From Flavobacterium sp. KACC 22761 (GTDB lineage: Bacteria > Bacteroidota > Bacteroidia > Flavobacteriales > Flavobacteriaceae), in assembly GCF_034058155.1 (NCBI RefSeq), contig NZ_CP139148.1, positions 4,464,001 through 4,528,000 of the forward strand: 64,000 nt of DNA, written 5' to 3'. The notes under the pieces are model-generated. The model did no database searches and was not told the DNA's origin. It saw only the letters and a list, made by a program, of their open reading frames with translations. Below are positions 1-9,300 of this stretch, piece after piece; the stretch's first letter is position 1, and each line of letters starts with the position of its first letter. The position numbers and the translations under genes were made by a program.

Positions 1-850
1 AATACAATTAAGTGGTTATTATCCCGACCTGAATATCCTGATCGACGACCTGCCTTCTCACGGATTCGGGAAAGTCACCAATTGGAAAGACGAGGCTTCT
101 GTAAGCCTTGACCCAACCTTTCTTATAAGCGTAGAAACTGGGTTGACCTTTAAACTTAAGGAAAACATGAAGCTTTACACAGGAGTATACGCAGACTACG
201 GATTAACAAACTTGACCAATGACAATCCTAATGCAAACATTGTAACTTATAGTCCTAGCGGTATCAACAATTTACAGGCTGAGGGCGTTATCGGCAACAA
301 CAAAGTTGTACAAGAAACCCGTTACTTTTCTGCGGGAATTCAGCTTAAACTAGGTTTTTCGCTGAATAAGTCAAAATCTCAGCCGGCAGAAATGGCACAA
401 CCTCAAAACGTAACTGAGAGTGTCGCACCAAAAGCAGAGCCAGCACCTGCTCCACAAAAAGTTCCCGAACCGGCAACTAAGCCAAAAGAGATTACGGCAG
501 AACAACGCGCCTATATCGAAAAACCTTTGGCTTTCAATGAAATTGGAAATACTTCGGTTACTCCCGAATTAGCCGAAAGACTTGATGGAATCGCCAAAAT
601 CCTTAACGAGAATAATGACGTCGAACTGAATGTAACAGGATATACCTGCGACATCGGGACTGAGAAACGCAATTTGGAAATCGGACAACTTCGTGCACAA
701 GCTGTAGCGGACTATCTTAAAAACAAGGGAATCCAAAACAGCAGAATTCACCTGTTCTCAAAAGGAGAAAACGATCCGCTCGTTCCAAATACTCCAGCCG
801 AAAACAAGCCTTTGAATCGTCGAGTTTCCCTTGTCCTAATCGACAAATAA
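1..850 (+). CDS. OmpA-family outer-membrane protein, 3' part only
   Basis: The frame is open from the left edge (first full codon at base 2) to the TAA at 848-850, so the 5' end lies outside the window and 282 residues are visible. A TTG at 143 is just an internal leucine codon. The first ~115 visible residues look like beta-strands of an outer-membrane barrel. A linker rich in Pro, Ala and Lys follows (PAPAPQKVPEPATKPK). The last ~100 residues are an OmpA C-terminal domain, which in this family binds peptidoglycan; the segments LNVTGYTCDIGTEKRNLEIG and NRRVSLVLI fit its usual pattern. The expected role is anchoring the outer membrane to the cell wall. A strong hairpin terminator lies 31 bases after the stop. 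Confidence 0.85.
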   Translation, partial: IQLSGYYPDLNILIDDLPSHGFGKVTNWKDEASVSLDPTFLISVETGLTFKLKENMKLYTGVYADYGLTNLTNDNPNANIVTYSPSGINNLQAEGVIGNNKVVQETRYFSAGIQLKLGFSLNKSKSQPAEMAQPQNVTESVAPKAEPAPAPQKVPEPATKPKEITAEQRAYIEKPLAFNEIGNTSVTPELAERLDGIAKILNENNDVELNVTGYTCDIGTEKRNLEIGQLRAQAVADYLKNKGIQNSRIHLFSKGENDPLVPNTPAENKPLNRRVSLVLIDK

Positions 851-880
851 TCATTTGACTGTCCACATTTCTTTTTATAC

Positions 881-918
881 AAAAGGAGCTATTTTTAATA
901 AATAGCTCCTTTTTTTTT
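881..918 (+). terminator. Rho-independent terminator after the OmpA gene
   Basis: GGAGCTATT (885-893) pairs with AATAGCTCC (901-909) and is followed by a run of ten T (909-918 region). A-rich bases on the left side give the opposite strand a short U tract as well, so it may also serve the convergent TPR gene that ends at 942. Confidence 0.85.
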
Positions 919-941
919 ATGAAATTAAAATCAAAAACTTT

Positions 942-2672
942 CTATTCCATTACAGCAGATGCAGAAGATGAAATCTTAAAATCGGCATATCGCCATGACT
1001 CATCAAAAGCAGTTTTGATTTTTAATGCTTCGCTATCTTTTTTCTGTTTTACTAACGAATTATACAATCCGATTAATGCCCAGCCGTTTTTGCGCCAAAT
1101 CTCTAAATCCTTGCGATAGATTTTTTCTGCTTCGTTGTATTTTTCAGCTTTAAGCAGAACTGCACCTAAATAATGCCGCACCGAGAAAAACCAATCAGGA
1201 GGCTCGTTATAATTGAGATTGTCTTCAATTTCTATTGCTTCGTTTAACAACAATATAGATTTATTTAAATCCTTTTTCTTTGAAGCAATTCCTGCTTCAA
1301 GAACTTTTGAAGCAATACGAGCAAGATCTGAAGTAGTATTAATATTCCAAATTGTAAGGTCCTTCAGTTTCGTATTTTTTGATAGCTGATCAAGAGCTGA
1401 AAATTCTTTTTCGGCATTTATCAAATTATTTTTTCCTAGATAAGCCATTCCTCTTGCATAATGCCAAATAGCTTGCGGATAAACAAGATCCTTATCTGGT
1501 TTAGGAAGTGCAATAATGGTATCCCACATGGCAAATTTTACAGCAATATAATATGGAATCGTATAATAATGCTGCAAAGTTCCCCATCCTGGCTGTCGCA
1601 TAATCTCAACTGAAATATGCTTTTGAAGTTTTTTAGCGTTATTCCAAGCCAATTTAGAATTTCCTTCTAAAGCTGCTGTTGCGGTCAAAAAATGATAATT
1701 ATGCGGATAATAAGCTAGCGGATATGCTCCTTGCGCGTGACAAACGGTAGTATAAAGGCTGTCAATTTTTATAGCTTGAATATTTGAAAGCGATCCTTGG
1801 TGATAATCTCCTGTACGAATGTAAATATGTGACGGCATATGAACCAAATGGCCAGATTCTGGAACCAAAGTTTCTAATAACTTAGCACTTTTTAAAGCCT
1901 TTTCAGGTGTGGAAGAAGCTTCTAAAGCATGTATATAAAAATGATGTGCGCCAGGATGTTTTGGATTTCTTACCATCAATTCCTGCAGAATTTCTACTAT
2001 TTCGGGAGTCCATTTTTTTATTGCTCCGGTATTTTTATCATACAAATCCCAAGGATGCAAATTCATTAACGATTCAGCGTAAAGTGCTCCAATATCAGGA
2101 TCTGTTGAAAATTTAGTATATACTTTTTTCATGGCTTCGGCATAGGCAATATCCAATGGTTTTCTGTCAGCGGGTGGATTTTTGACATATCTTACAGCCA
2201 TTGCGTCTATTAGCGCGATTTCTTTTGGCGAACATTTTTCCGAAAACTTTTTGGCTTTTTGAATGGCATCATAAGCCCGCTGAAAATTATCTTCTTCCAT
2301 TCCAGCATTATAATTTGGACCTAAAACATACGCAAAACCCCAATATGCCATCGCACAATTAGGATCTAAACGCGAAGCTTCATAAAATGATCTTGCGGCT
2401 TCGGCATGATTAAAACCATATGCCAGCATCATTCCTTGATTGAAATACTGCTGTACTTCTTGATTTTTAGTAGAAATTTTAAAATCTATTCCTTTCAGGC
2501 CTTTAAATTTTGGTGCTTTTTTATTTAACAAATACCAATCTTTATCTGTAGTCTTTGGCGAAAAACATCCTTGGGTAGCAGTAATTTTTGTTGGTTTTGA
2601 TTCCGTATTTTTGTTTTTATTACAAGCAAAAAGAAATAAAACAGCAAATAGCAAATAATAATGTTTCATCAT
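942..2672 (-). CDS. TPR-repeat lipoprotein
   Basis: This 576-residue protein starts with a lipoprotein signal peptide (hydrophobic stretch ending LFACNK, Cys about residue 17), so it is probably membrane-anchored outside the cytoplasm. The body is alpha-helical with tetratricopeptide-like repeats, for example NHAEAARSFYEASRLDPNCA near residue 88 and a later pair at KYNEAEKIYRKDLEIWRKNG near residue 517. Conserved-looking aromatic and His stretches (GAHHFYIHALEAS, YPHNYHFL) sit between them. Proteins of this layout are common in Bacteroidota and have no settled function; TPRs usually mediate protein contacts. Two adjacent ATG codons (2672 and 2669) could serve as start. It stands alone, convergent with the OmpA gene and divergent from the cupin gene. 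Confidence 0.8.
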   Translation of the reverse strand: MMKHYYLLFAVLFLFACNKNKNTESKPTKITATQGCFSPKTTDKDWYLLNKKAPKFKGLKGIDFKISTKNQEVQQYFNQGMMLAYGFNHAEAARSFYEASRLDPNCAMAYWGFAYVLGPNYNAGMEEDNFQRAYDAIQKAKKFSEKCSPKEIALIDAMAVRYVKNPPADRKPLDIAYAEAMKKVYTKFSTDPDIGALYAESLMNLHPWDLYDKNTGAIKKWTPEIVEILQELMVRNPKHPGAHHFYIHALEASSTPEKALKSAKLLETLVPESGHLVHMPSHIYIRTGDYHQGSLSNIQAIKIDSLYTTVCHAQGAYPLAYYPHNYHFLTATAALEGNSKLAWNNAKKLQKHISVEIMRQPGWGTLQHYYTIPYYIAVKFAMWDTIIALPKPDKDLVYPQAIWHYARGMAYLGKNNLINAEKEFSALDQLSKNTKLKDLTIWNINTTSDLARIASKVLEAGIASKKKDLNKSILLLNEAIEIEDNLNYNEPPDWFFSVRHYLGAVLLKAEKYNEAEKIYRKDLEIWRKNGWALIGLYNSLVKQKKDSEALKIKTAFDESWRYADFKISSSASAVME

Positions 2673-2805
2673 AAAAACTATTTAATTTATTACATCAGTG
2701 AAACAATTCCTAAACAAAGAAAGTTGCTAACAAAGTTATAAAAAATCAAAACTAAACACTTGTTTTTCAATAAAATACACCTAAATCAAAAACATTAAAC
2801 ACAAA

Positions 2806-3159
2806 ATGAGTAATCAAATAATTGACAAACAAACCACCGAACATTATGTGTGGGGCGAAAATTGCGATAGCTGGGTCTTAGCGGATACTGCTGGACTTTC
2901 AATAAAACAGGAAAGCATGCCACCTTCAACTAGAGAAAAATTGCATTTTCATACTGAAGCGCAACAATTTTTCTTCATTTTGAAAGGCACAGCAACTTTT
3001 TATTTGGCAAAAAATAAAACAATTGTTACCGAGCAAAAAGGAATATTGGTTCAGCCAAAAACCAAACATTATATTGCAAATGAAACTTCAGAACAGCTTG
3101 AATTTCTCGTGATTTCACAACCAACAACAAATAACGACAGAACTACAATTGAAGAGTAA
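2806..3159 (+). CDS. Small cupin-domain protein
   Basis: This is a 117-residue single-domain protein. The cupin motif 1 is visible as HFHTEAQQFFFILKG (two His and Glu as metal ligands, residues ~47-61), and motif 2 region QPKTKHYIAN carries the second-half His. Conserved beta-barrel cupins of this size bind a divalent metal and act as isomerases, dioxygenases or sugar- or small-molecule-binding proteins, so the reaction cannot be named from sequence. There is no signal peptide, so it is cytoplasmic. It is divergent from the TPR lipoprotein and ends four bases before the convergent MscS gene. Confidence 0.85.
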   Translation: MSNQIIDKQTTEHYVWGENCDSWVLADTAGLSIKQESMPPSTREKLHFHTEAQQFFFILKGTATFYLAKNKTIVTEQKGILVQPKTKHYIANETSEQLEFLVISQPTTNNDRTTIEE

Positions 3160-3163
3160 TATT

Positions 3164-4939
3164 TTACTCTTCTTCTTTCATTTTAAAGCTTCCGTCGTCT
3201 GGGTATTTGATGCTGTCTTTTAATTCTTCAATGCGTTTTGGGTCAAAATATGGCAATTGCAGTTCGTTGTTTTCTTTCCATTTTTTAACGATTTTAGAAA
3301 CTGCATCAGATTTTTCGTTAGAAGAAACAGTATCACGAGCCATATAAATAGTTTGAGATGGATAAGCCAGCGAAGTACCGCTTTTTTCAATGATATCCAT
3401 CATTCGCAATAAAACATCTTCCTGCACTTCTTGTGATTTCTCTAAACTAATGGCTTCGATATACGCTGTAACTTCTACTTTCAAGGCATCTGCCGTAATT
3501 CCTGTAAAACGAACAATTGGTGGAGAATCTAAAATTGCAGGATGCGCATAAAGCAAAGACCTAATTTCTACCAATAAATAACGCATTTGATCGGGAGTGG
3601 TTTCCATTCTAAAACCTAATATCGGATTAAATATAAAACGATCACGATGCGCAAAATTTTCTATTTTGCTTGCCGATAATTGTCCGTTAGGAATAGTCAC
3701 AATCGTTCGCGCTTGCGTTCGCAAGGTTGTTGAGCGCATTCCTATTGATTCTACCGTTCCTTTGATATCATCGACTCTGCAATAGTCACCTACTCGAATT
3801 GGCTGATCAGCAATAAGACTAACACTTCCAACAAAATTTTCTATCGTTTTTTGTGCTCCAAGCGCCAAAGCAATCCCCCCAATTCCCAATGCCGCAAGTC
3901 CAGCTGTAACATCTACACCAATAATACCAAGTATAGCAATAACTCCAATGACAATAATGGCCGCTTTAGTTGTACGATTTAAGAATAAAATAGTAGAAAC
4001 TGCTGAGACCCGGCCGCTTAAACTCATTCTCTTACGAGTGAACGTACTTACAAAATCGGTTATTCTCCAAAGCAATATTAAAAAAGCAATTATTCCAATA
4101 GTGATGATGATGATACTATAACGCTGACGAACTACAATAGAAATCCCCATTCGTTGCGTAAATACAACAAATAAAATTACAGCAAGAAACATTTGAATAG
4201 GCAATTCAAAAGCTTCAATTATAGCCCTGCCTTTATCGCTTTCGGCTCTTTTCCAGATTTTTTGAATCATAAAGACCAAAGCAAAAAGCAACATTTTAGA
4301 AAGCAAGTATGACACTACCATCATAATTACGACAACTGCCCAATGCCCCAAAGGAACATTTCCTAATTTCTTTTCTAATAAAAAATCAGGCAATATCCGG
4401 TCTAAAAAAGTCTTTTCATTTGCAACATCAGCTGAAACAATCGATTCTATAGTTTCTGCCGAAAAAAGCCATAAAGCAGGCTGACTGTCATCTGACTGGT
4501 TTTCTACATACAACTGAATTACTGTTTTATTGGTAGATATGTTTCCAACTAGATCTACACCAATTGCTTGATCATCATCTGTACGTCCAGTTTCTTTATT
4601 GCTGATAATTGATGAAGGAGATAAGTTGCCACCTTGATCCAATAGCAATTGGAAAGTCTTTGCTATTTTTATTCTTTCTGCAGTTTTGCGATACGAGCGT
4701 TTGCTCAACACAAAATACTGGCTGGCACGCAAATAATTTTGCTCGCCAATTGCCTTTATGAATCCGTTTACTGTTCCCTGAGGTGTACGCCTTCCGAGCG
4801 AATCTTCTGGTGTTTTTTCAGGCTCTTCTGTAACTGTTTTGGCAGTACCCAATAATTGAGAAGACACCGAATTTGGCATAACTAACAATAGCAATAATAG
4901 CGATAAATTACACAGGAAGCGTTTTGTATCTAAAATCAT
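3164..4939 (-). CDS. MscS-family mechanosensitive ion channel
   Basis: The 591-residue protein has a signal peptide (LSLLLLLLVMPNSVSS) and then a ~170-residue periplasmic domain typical of the larger MscS relatives. At least four membrane helices follow from about residue 195. The diagnostic pore-lining segment is ALGIGGIALALGAQKTIENF, followed by the beta domain VGDYCRVDDIKGTVESIGMR and the motif IPNGQLSASKIENF. The C-terminal ~150 residues form the cytoplasmic cage. The family releases solutes on hypo-osmotic shock; the enlarged N-terminus suggests a gating or sensing role beyond that. The gene is monocistronic, with 233 bases to the next gene on the left-running strand. Confidence 0.93.
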   Translation of the reverse strand: MILDTKRFLCNLSLLLLLLVMPNSVSSQLLGTAKTVTEEPEKTPEDSLGRRTPQGTVNGFIKAIGEQNYLRASQYFVLSKRSYRKTAERIKIAKTFQLLLDQGGNLSPSSIISNKETGRTDDDQAIGVDLVGNISTNKTVIQLYVENQSDDSQPALWLFSAETIESIVSADVANEKTFLDRILPDFLLEKKLGNVPLGHWAVVVIMMVVSYLLSKMLLFALVFMIQKIWKRAESDKGRAIIEAFELPIQMFLAVILFVVFTQRMGISIVVRQRYSIIIITIGIIAFLILLWRITDFVSTFTRKRMSLSGRVSAVSTILFLNRTTKAAIIVIGVIAILGIIGVDVTAGLAALGIGGIALALGAQKTIENFVGSVSLIADQPIRVGDYCRVDDIKGTVESIGMRSTTLRTQARTIVTIPNGQLSASKIENFAHRDRFIFNPILGFRMETTPDQMRYLLVEIRSLLYAHPAILDSPPIVRFTGITADALKVEVTAYIEAISLEKSQEVQEDVLLRMMDIIEKSGTSLAYPSQTIYMARDTVSSNEKSDAVSKIVKKWKENNELQLPYFDPKRIEELKDSIKYPDDGSFKMKEEE

Positions 4940-5059
4940 GTAAATCTATTTTAGCTGTTTAATCTTCTAAAAATAAGAAATATAGAAGAAAAAAGAAATC
5001 TTTCAGCAAGAAAAAAACAAAGTCATAAAATCAAAAGAAATTATTTTTTTATTTTTATT

Positions 5060-5098
5060 AAAAATAAAAAAGACAGTGATAATAATTACCACTGCCTC
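5060..5098 (-). terminator. Terminator of the metal-efflux operon
   Basis: Read on the minus strand, AGGCAGTG (5097-5090) pairs with CACTGTCT (5078-5071) with one G-U pair, and is followed by a U-rich tract (5070-5061). It lies about 75 bases after the adaptor gene stop, which fits the end of the efflux operon. Confidence 0.8.
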
Positions 5099-5172
5099 TT
5101 TCTTTGAACTAAATTGTTCTTTTTAATTTCAACAATTTTGGAATTTGAAATTTTATTTTTTGGATTTTATAC

Positions 5173-6309
5173 CTATTGCGCACTTTCATTCATAGCTTTC
5201 ATCAAAAGTGTATAAGCATTTTCTACCACCAATTTTGATGAAGAAGTAATAACTTCTGAAGAAAATTGCTTAAAACCATTTTGAGCAATTCCTGCTTTTA
5301 CAGCTACGATTTTATAACTGTTGTTTCCGTTGTCTTCAAAAACATAACTTTTACCTTTCCAATCCACAATGGCATTTTCAGGCAATGTCAACTGTTTTAT
5401 ATTCATGATATGAATATCTGCATTTACAAAAAGTCCCGGTAAAAAAAGTGAATCGTAACGATCTAATCGTGCGATAACCTCAGTGGCACGATCCTGATTC
5501 AGACTATGGTTGATATATTGAATTTTTGCACTGAATTTCTTTTCAGGATTAGAATTACTATAAACTTCTAATTTTTGTCCTTCCTTAAGCGATTGAACAT
5601 CTTTTTCAAAAACAGTAAAAGTCAGCATTACATCTTGGATATTCGTTAATTCAAAAAGCATTTCAGTTGGCGAAACATATTTACCGTTATTGATGTTTAC
5701 CTTTGAAACCAACCCATTTACAGGAGAAACTACATTGATTGCTTTTGTAATGTTTGAAGCATTCAATCGGTTTACATTAAGTCCTAACAATTCTAGTTTT
5801 TGTGCCAATGATGCCATTGCAATTCGCTGTGTTTCGCGTTCAGCTGTAACTTGTTCAAAAACCTTGTCGCTGCTTGCTTTTTTTGCATTCAATTCTTTCT
5901 GACGGCTAAATTCTAAATTCGCTGCTTTGAACTGTTCTTTTGCAGTCAAATAATCCTGTTGCAGTTGAATGTATTGCATATCTTCAATTACGGCCAAAAC
6001 TTGTCCTTTTCGCACATGCATTCCCACAACAATATTTGTCCTTTTAATATAACCGCCTAACGGAAAAGTTACATTTACCAAACTGTTTGGCGGTACTGTA
6101 ACTTCTCCCTGAAGTTGCACAATAGCGCTGAGTTCTTTTTCTACAGGATTTCCTATTACGATTCCGGCATTTTTAGCCTGTTCTGCTGATAAGGTTATTA
6201 AATTAGAATCTGTTTTTCCTGCTTCAACCTGTTTATTTTCTTCCTTTTTACCGCATGATATCAGCATCAGTAAGGCAATTGTAAACGCAAAAATGATTTT
6301 CTTTTTCAT
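5173..6309 (-). CDS. RND efflux periplasmic adaptor lipoprotein (CusB/CzcB type)
   Basis: This 378-residue protein begins with a lipoprotein signal (ALLMLISCGKK, Cys 19). It then shows the membrane-fusion order: N-terminal beta-barrel strands, a lipoyl half (INVVSPVNGLVSKVNINNGK is the second half), and a helical hairpin between residues ~110 and 175 (QLQQDYLTAKEQFKAANLEF). A C-terminal beta-barrel and membrane-proximal domain follow. Adaptors of this family bridge the inner-membrane RND pump and the outer-membrane channel. It starts four bases after the pump gene stop, so the two are co-translated. The metal specificity is not visible; no Met-rich copper site stands out near the N-terminus. 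Confidence 0.92.
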   Translation of the reverse strand: MKKKIIFAFTIALLMLISCGKKEENKQVEAGKTDSNLITLSAEQAKNAGIVIGNPVEKELSAIVQLQGEVTVPPNSLVNVTFPLGGYIKRTNIVVGMHVRKGQVLAVIEDMQYIQLQQDYLTAKEQFKAANLEFSRQKELNAKKASSDKVFEQVTAERETQRIAMASLAQKLELLGLNVNRLNASNITKAINVVSPVNGLVSKVNINNGKYVSPTEMLFELTNIQDVMLTFTVFEKDVQSLKEGQKLEVYSNSNPEKKFSAKIQYINHSLNQDRATEVIARLDRYDSLFLPGLFVNADIHIMNIKQLTLPENAIVDWKGKSYVFEDNGNNSYKIVAVKAGIAQNGFKQFSSEVITSSSKLVVENAYTLLMKAMNESAQ

Positions 6310-6313
6310 TGCA

Positions 6314-9300
6314 TTATAAATTTGTTATTGTTTGCAAGGTTATCAAAGCCTTATTATAATTATTTACCGTATCCAGATATTCATTTTTGATCGTAATCGC
6401 TTGATTCACGACTAAAACCCACTGTAAGTAATCAATATCTCCATTTTGTAATTGACTATTGGCCGCATCAATAATAGTTTGTGCATTAGTCAAACCGTCG
6501 TTTTCGTAATATTGAAGACTTTCTTTGTATTTCTGAACTTCTTTAGAAGCATTTTGTATTTGTGCGGAAACTTCAATTTTTACAGCTTCTGATTGTGCTT
6601 CCAAATTTTGAAATTCAGCTTTTGCTGCTTTGCTTTTCGCAGATTGACTCCCAAAAAACAGCGGAACACTTAGTCCTGCAGTGACATAACTGAATCGATC
6701 TGACGAATCATAATATACTTCCTGTCCTGTAGCATTAGTTTGAAAACCCGTAATACTCAAATTATTATATCCAAAATTTAAATCTGGCATCAAACGAGCT
6801 TTCTCGGTTTTCCAACGCCATTTTGCAGCTTCTGCTTCTTGTTTCCAAACTTTTGTCATAGGCAATTCATCTGTATTTACAACTTCCAAAAGTTGGTTTG
6901 AATCCATTTTCAAGTTTGATTTATCTGGCGAATATTGTTTGTCATCTTGCAACAAAGCGTTAAATGAACGAAGCGCGATATCAACATCAAGTTCCAACAT
7001 ATTTAGCTGATTCGTATAAAACTGCCTTGCCGATTGCGAAGCGCTTTTTTCTAAAACATTCGTTTCTCCAGCTTTAAATCGCAGTTGTGACTTTTCTTCC
7101 ATCAATCGGTAAATGCTATCTGCATAATGCAAAAGGCCGCGTTTATTATTCAGCCAAACCAATTCGTAATATAATTTGCGAACAGATGATTTTACCTCCT
7201 GCTGTGTCAACTGATTTTGCGCTTTTGCAACTTCAGCTCCCGCCGTTAACGCTTTTTTTTGTCTAGAATACACTGTTGGGAAATTAATAGTCTGACTGAT
7301 TCCAAAACGTGTATCATTTAATCGACTGTTAAATTGCCCATAATCGGCATCGATTTGTGTTTTTGGAAGATCATAAGCCGATTTATTCAAAAATGCTTTA
7401 GAGGCTTCATTGAATTTTGCGGCTTTGATTCTGCTGTTATTTTTAAGAGCAATTTCAATCGACCTTTGCAACGAAATTTTTTCTGTCTGTTGTGCATAAA
7501 GTCCATTAAAACCATTTAATAGAAATAGCACAACAATAATTGTTGTGATGTTTTTCATTTTCTTTTTCTTTCTAAAAGATTTCATATTATAGGTCATCAA
7601 ATAAATGGCTGGAAGCACAAAAAGAGTCAACAATGTAGCTGTCACTAGCCCGCCAATTACAACAGTTGCAAGCGGGCGCTGTACTTCTGCTCCTGCTCCA
7701 TTACTGAGCGCCATTGGCAAAAAACCTAGAGATGCCACGGCTGCAGTCATCAATACAGGACGAAGTCGGTTTTTGGTTCCTGTTATAATAATATCTAAAG
7801 GATCTGTGATTTCGCCGTGTTTTTGGATTCGGTTAAACTCTGATATCAATACAATTCCGTTTAATACTGCTACTCCAAAAAGAGCAATAAATCCAACTCC
7901 TGCCGAAATACTAAACGGCATATCGCGCATCCATAAAGCAAAAACGCCTCCGATGGCAGATAATGGAATAGCAGTAAAAATGATAATTCCTTCTTTAAAT
8001 GATTTAAAAGCAAAATACAACAGTGCAAAAATCATTAAAAGTGCTGCTGGAACGGCAACTCCTAGTCGGCTTTTGGCTTGCTGTAAATTTTCAAAAGAAC
8101 CTCCGTAAGTAATATAATATCCCGGATCCATTTTGATCTGCGCATTGACTTTTTGCTGTAATTCGTTTACGATGCTTTGTACGTCACGCCCGCGAACGTT
8201 GAATCCAACAATAATCCGGCGTCTGGCATCTTCACGCTGAATCTGGTTTGGCCCTTCTATTTCCTGAATAGAAGCCACTTGATACAATGGAATCTGTGTT
8301 CCGGAAGGTGTCGCGACTAAAAGATTTCTAACATTTTCAATGCCTTGTCGTCCGCTGTTTTCAACGCGCACCACTAAATCAAAACGCTTTTCACCTTCGT
8401 ATATATTTCCAGCTACAGCTCCGGCAAAAGCAGCATTTACTGTTCGGTTAATGTCTTGAACATACAGCCCATATTTTGCCATTTCCGCCCAATTGTAATC
8501 AATTACGATTTGGGGCATACCGGTAACTTTTTCAACATAGAGATCGGCTGTCCCTTTTACGGTTTTGCTAATTGCACCTAGTTTTTCTGAATATTCATCA
8601 AGTTTATCGAGATCTTCTCCAAATATTTTACAAACAACATCTTGCTTTGCTCCTGTCATTAATTCATTAAAACGCATCTGAACTGGAAACTGAAAACCTG
8701 TTGTTACACCTGGTGCAACTTCTTGAACTGTTTTTGCCATTTTTTCGGCTAATTCAGAGAAAGAGGAAGCACTTGTCCATTCTGATTTATCTTTTAGAAC
8801 AATAATCATGTCGCCACCTTCAATTGGCATCGGATCGGTCGGAATTTCGGCGCTTCCAATTCGAGAAACTATTTTTTTGACCTCAGGATATTGTTTTTTC
8901 AATTCGGCCGAAATTTTTACAATCGTTTCCGTTGTAGTCGAAAGATTTGTTCCCAAAAGCATGCGGGTTTCTACTGCAAAATCTCCTTCTTCTAATTGCG
9001 GAATAAATTCGCCTCCCATCAATCCGAATACGAATACGGCGAAACCAAATAGTACAACTGCTGTCACGACAATACTCTTTTTAATAGCTAATGCTTTTGT
9101 AAGCGCTTTTTCATACCAACTTTCTAATCTTAACATTACACGATCGGAGAAGTTAAGTTTATGACTTATTTTTTTGCTGATAAAAAGCGAACTCACCATT
9201 GGCACATATGTCAACGATAATATAAAAGCACCTAAAATGGCAAACGCAACAGTCTGAGCCATTGGTTTGAACATTTTTCCTTCAATTCCTTGGAGTGATA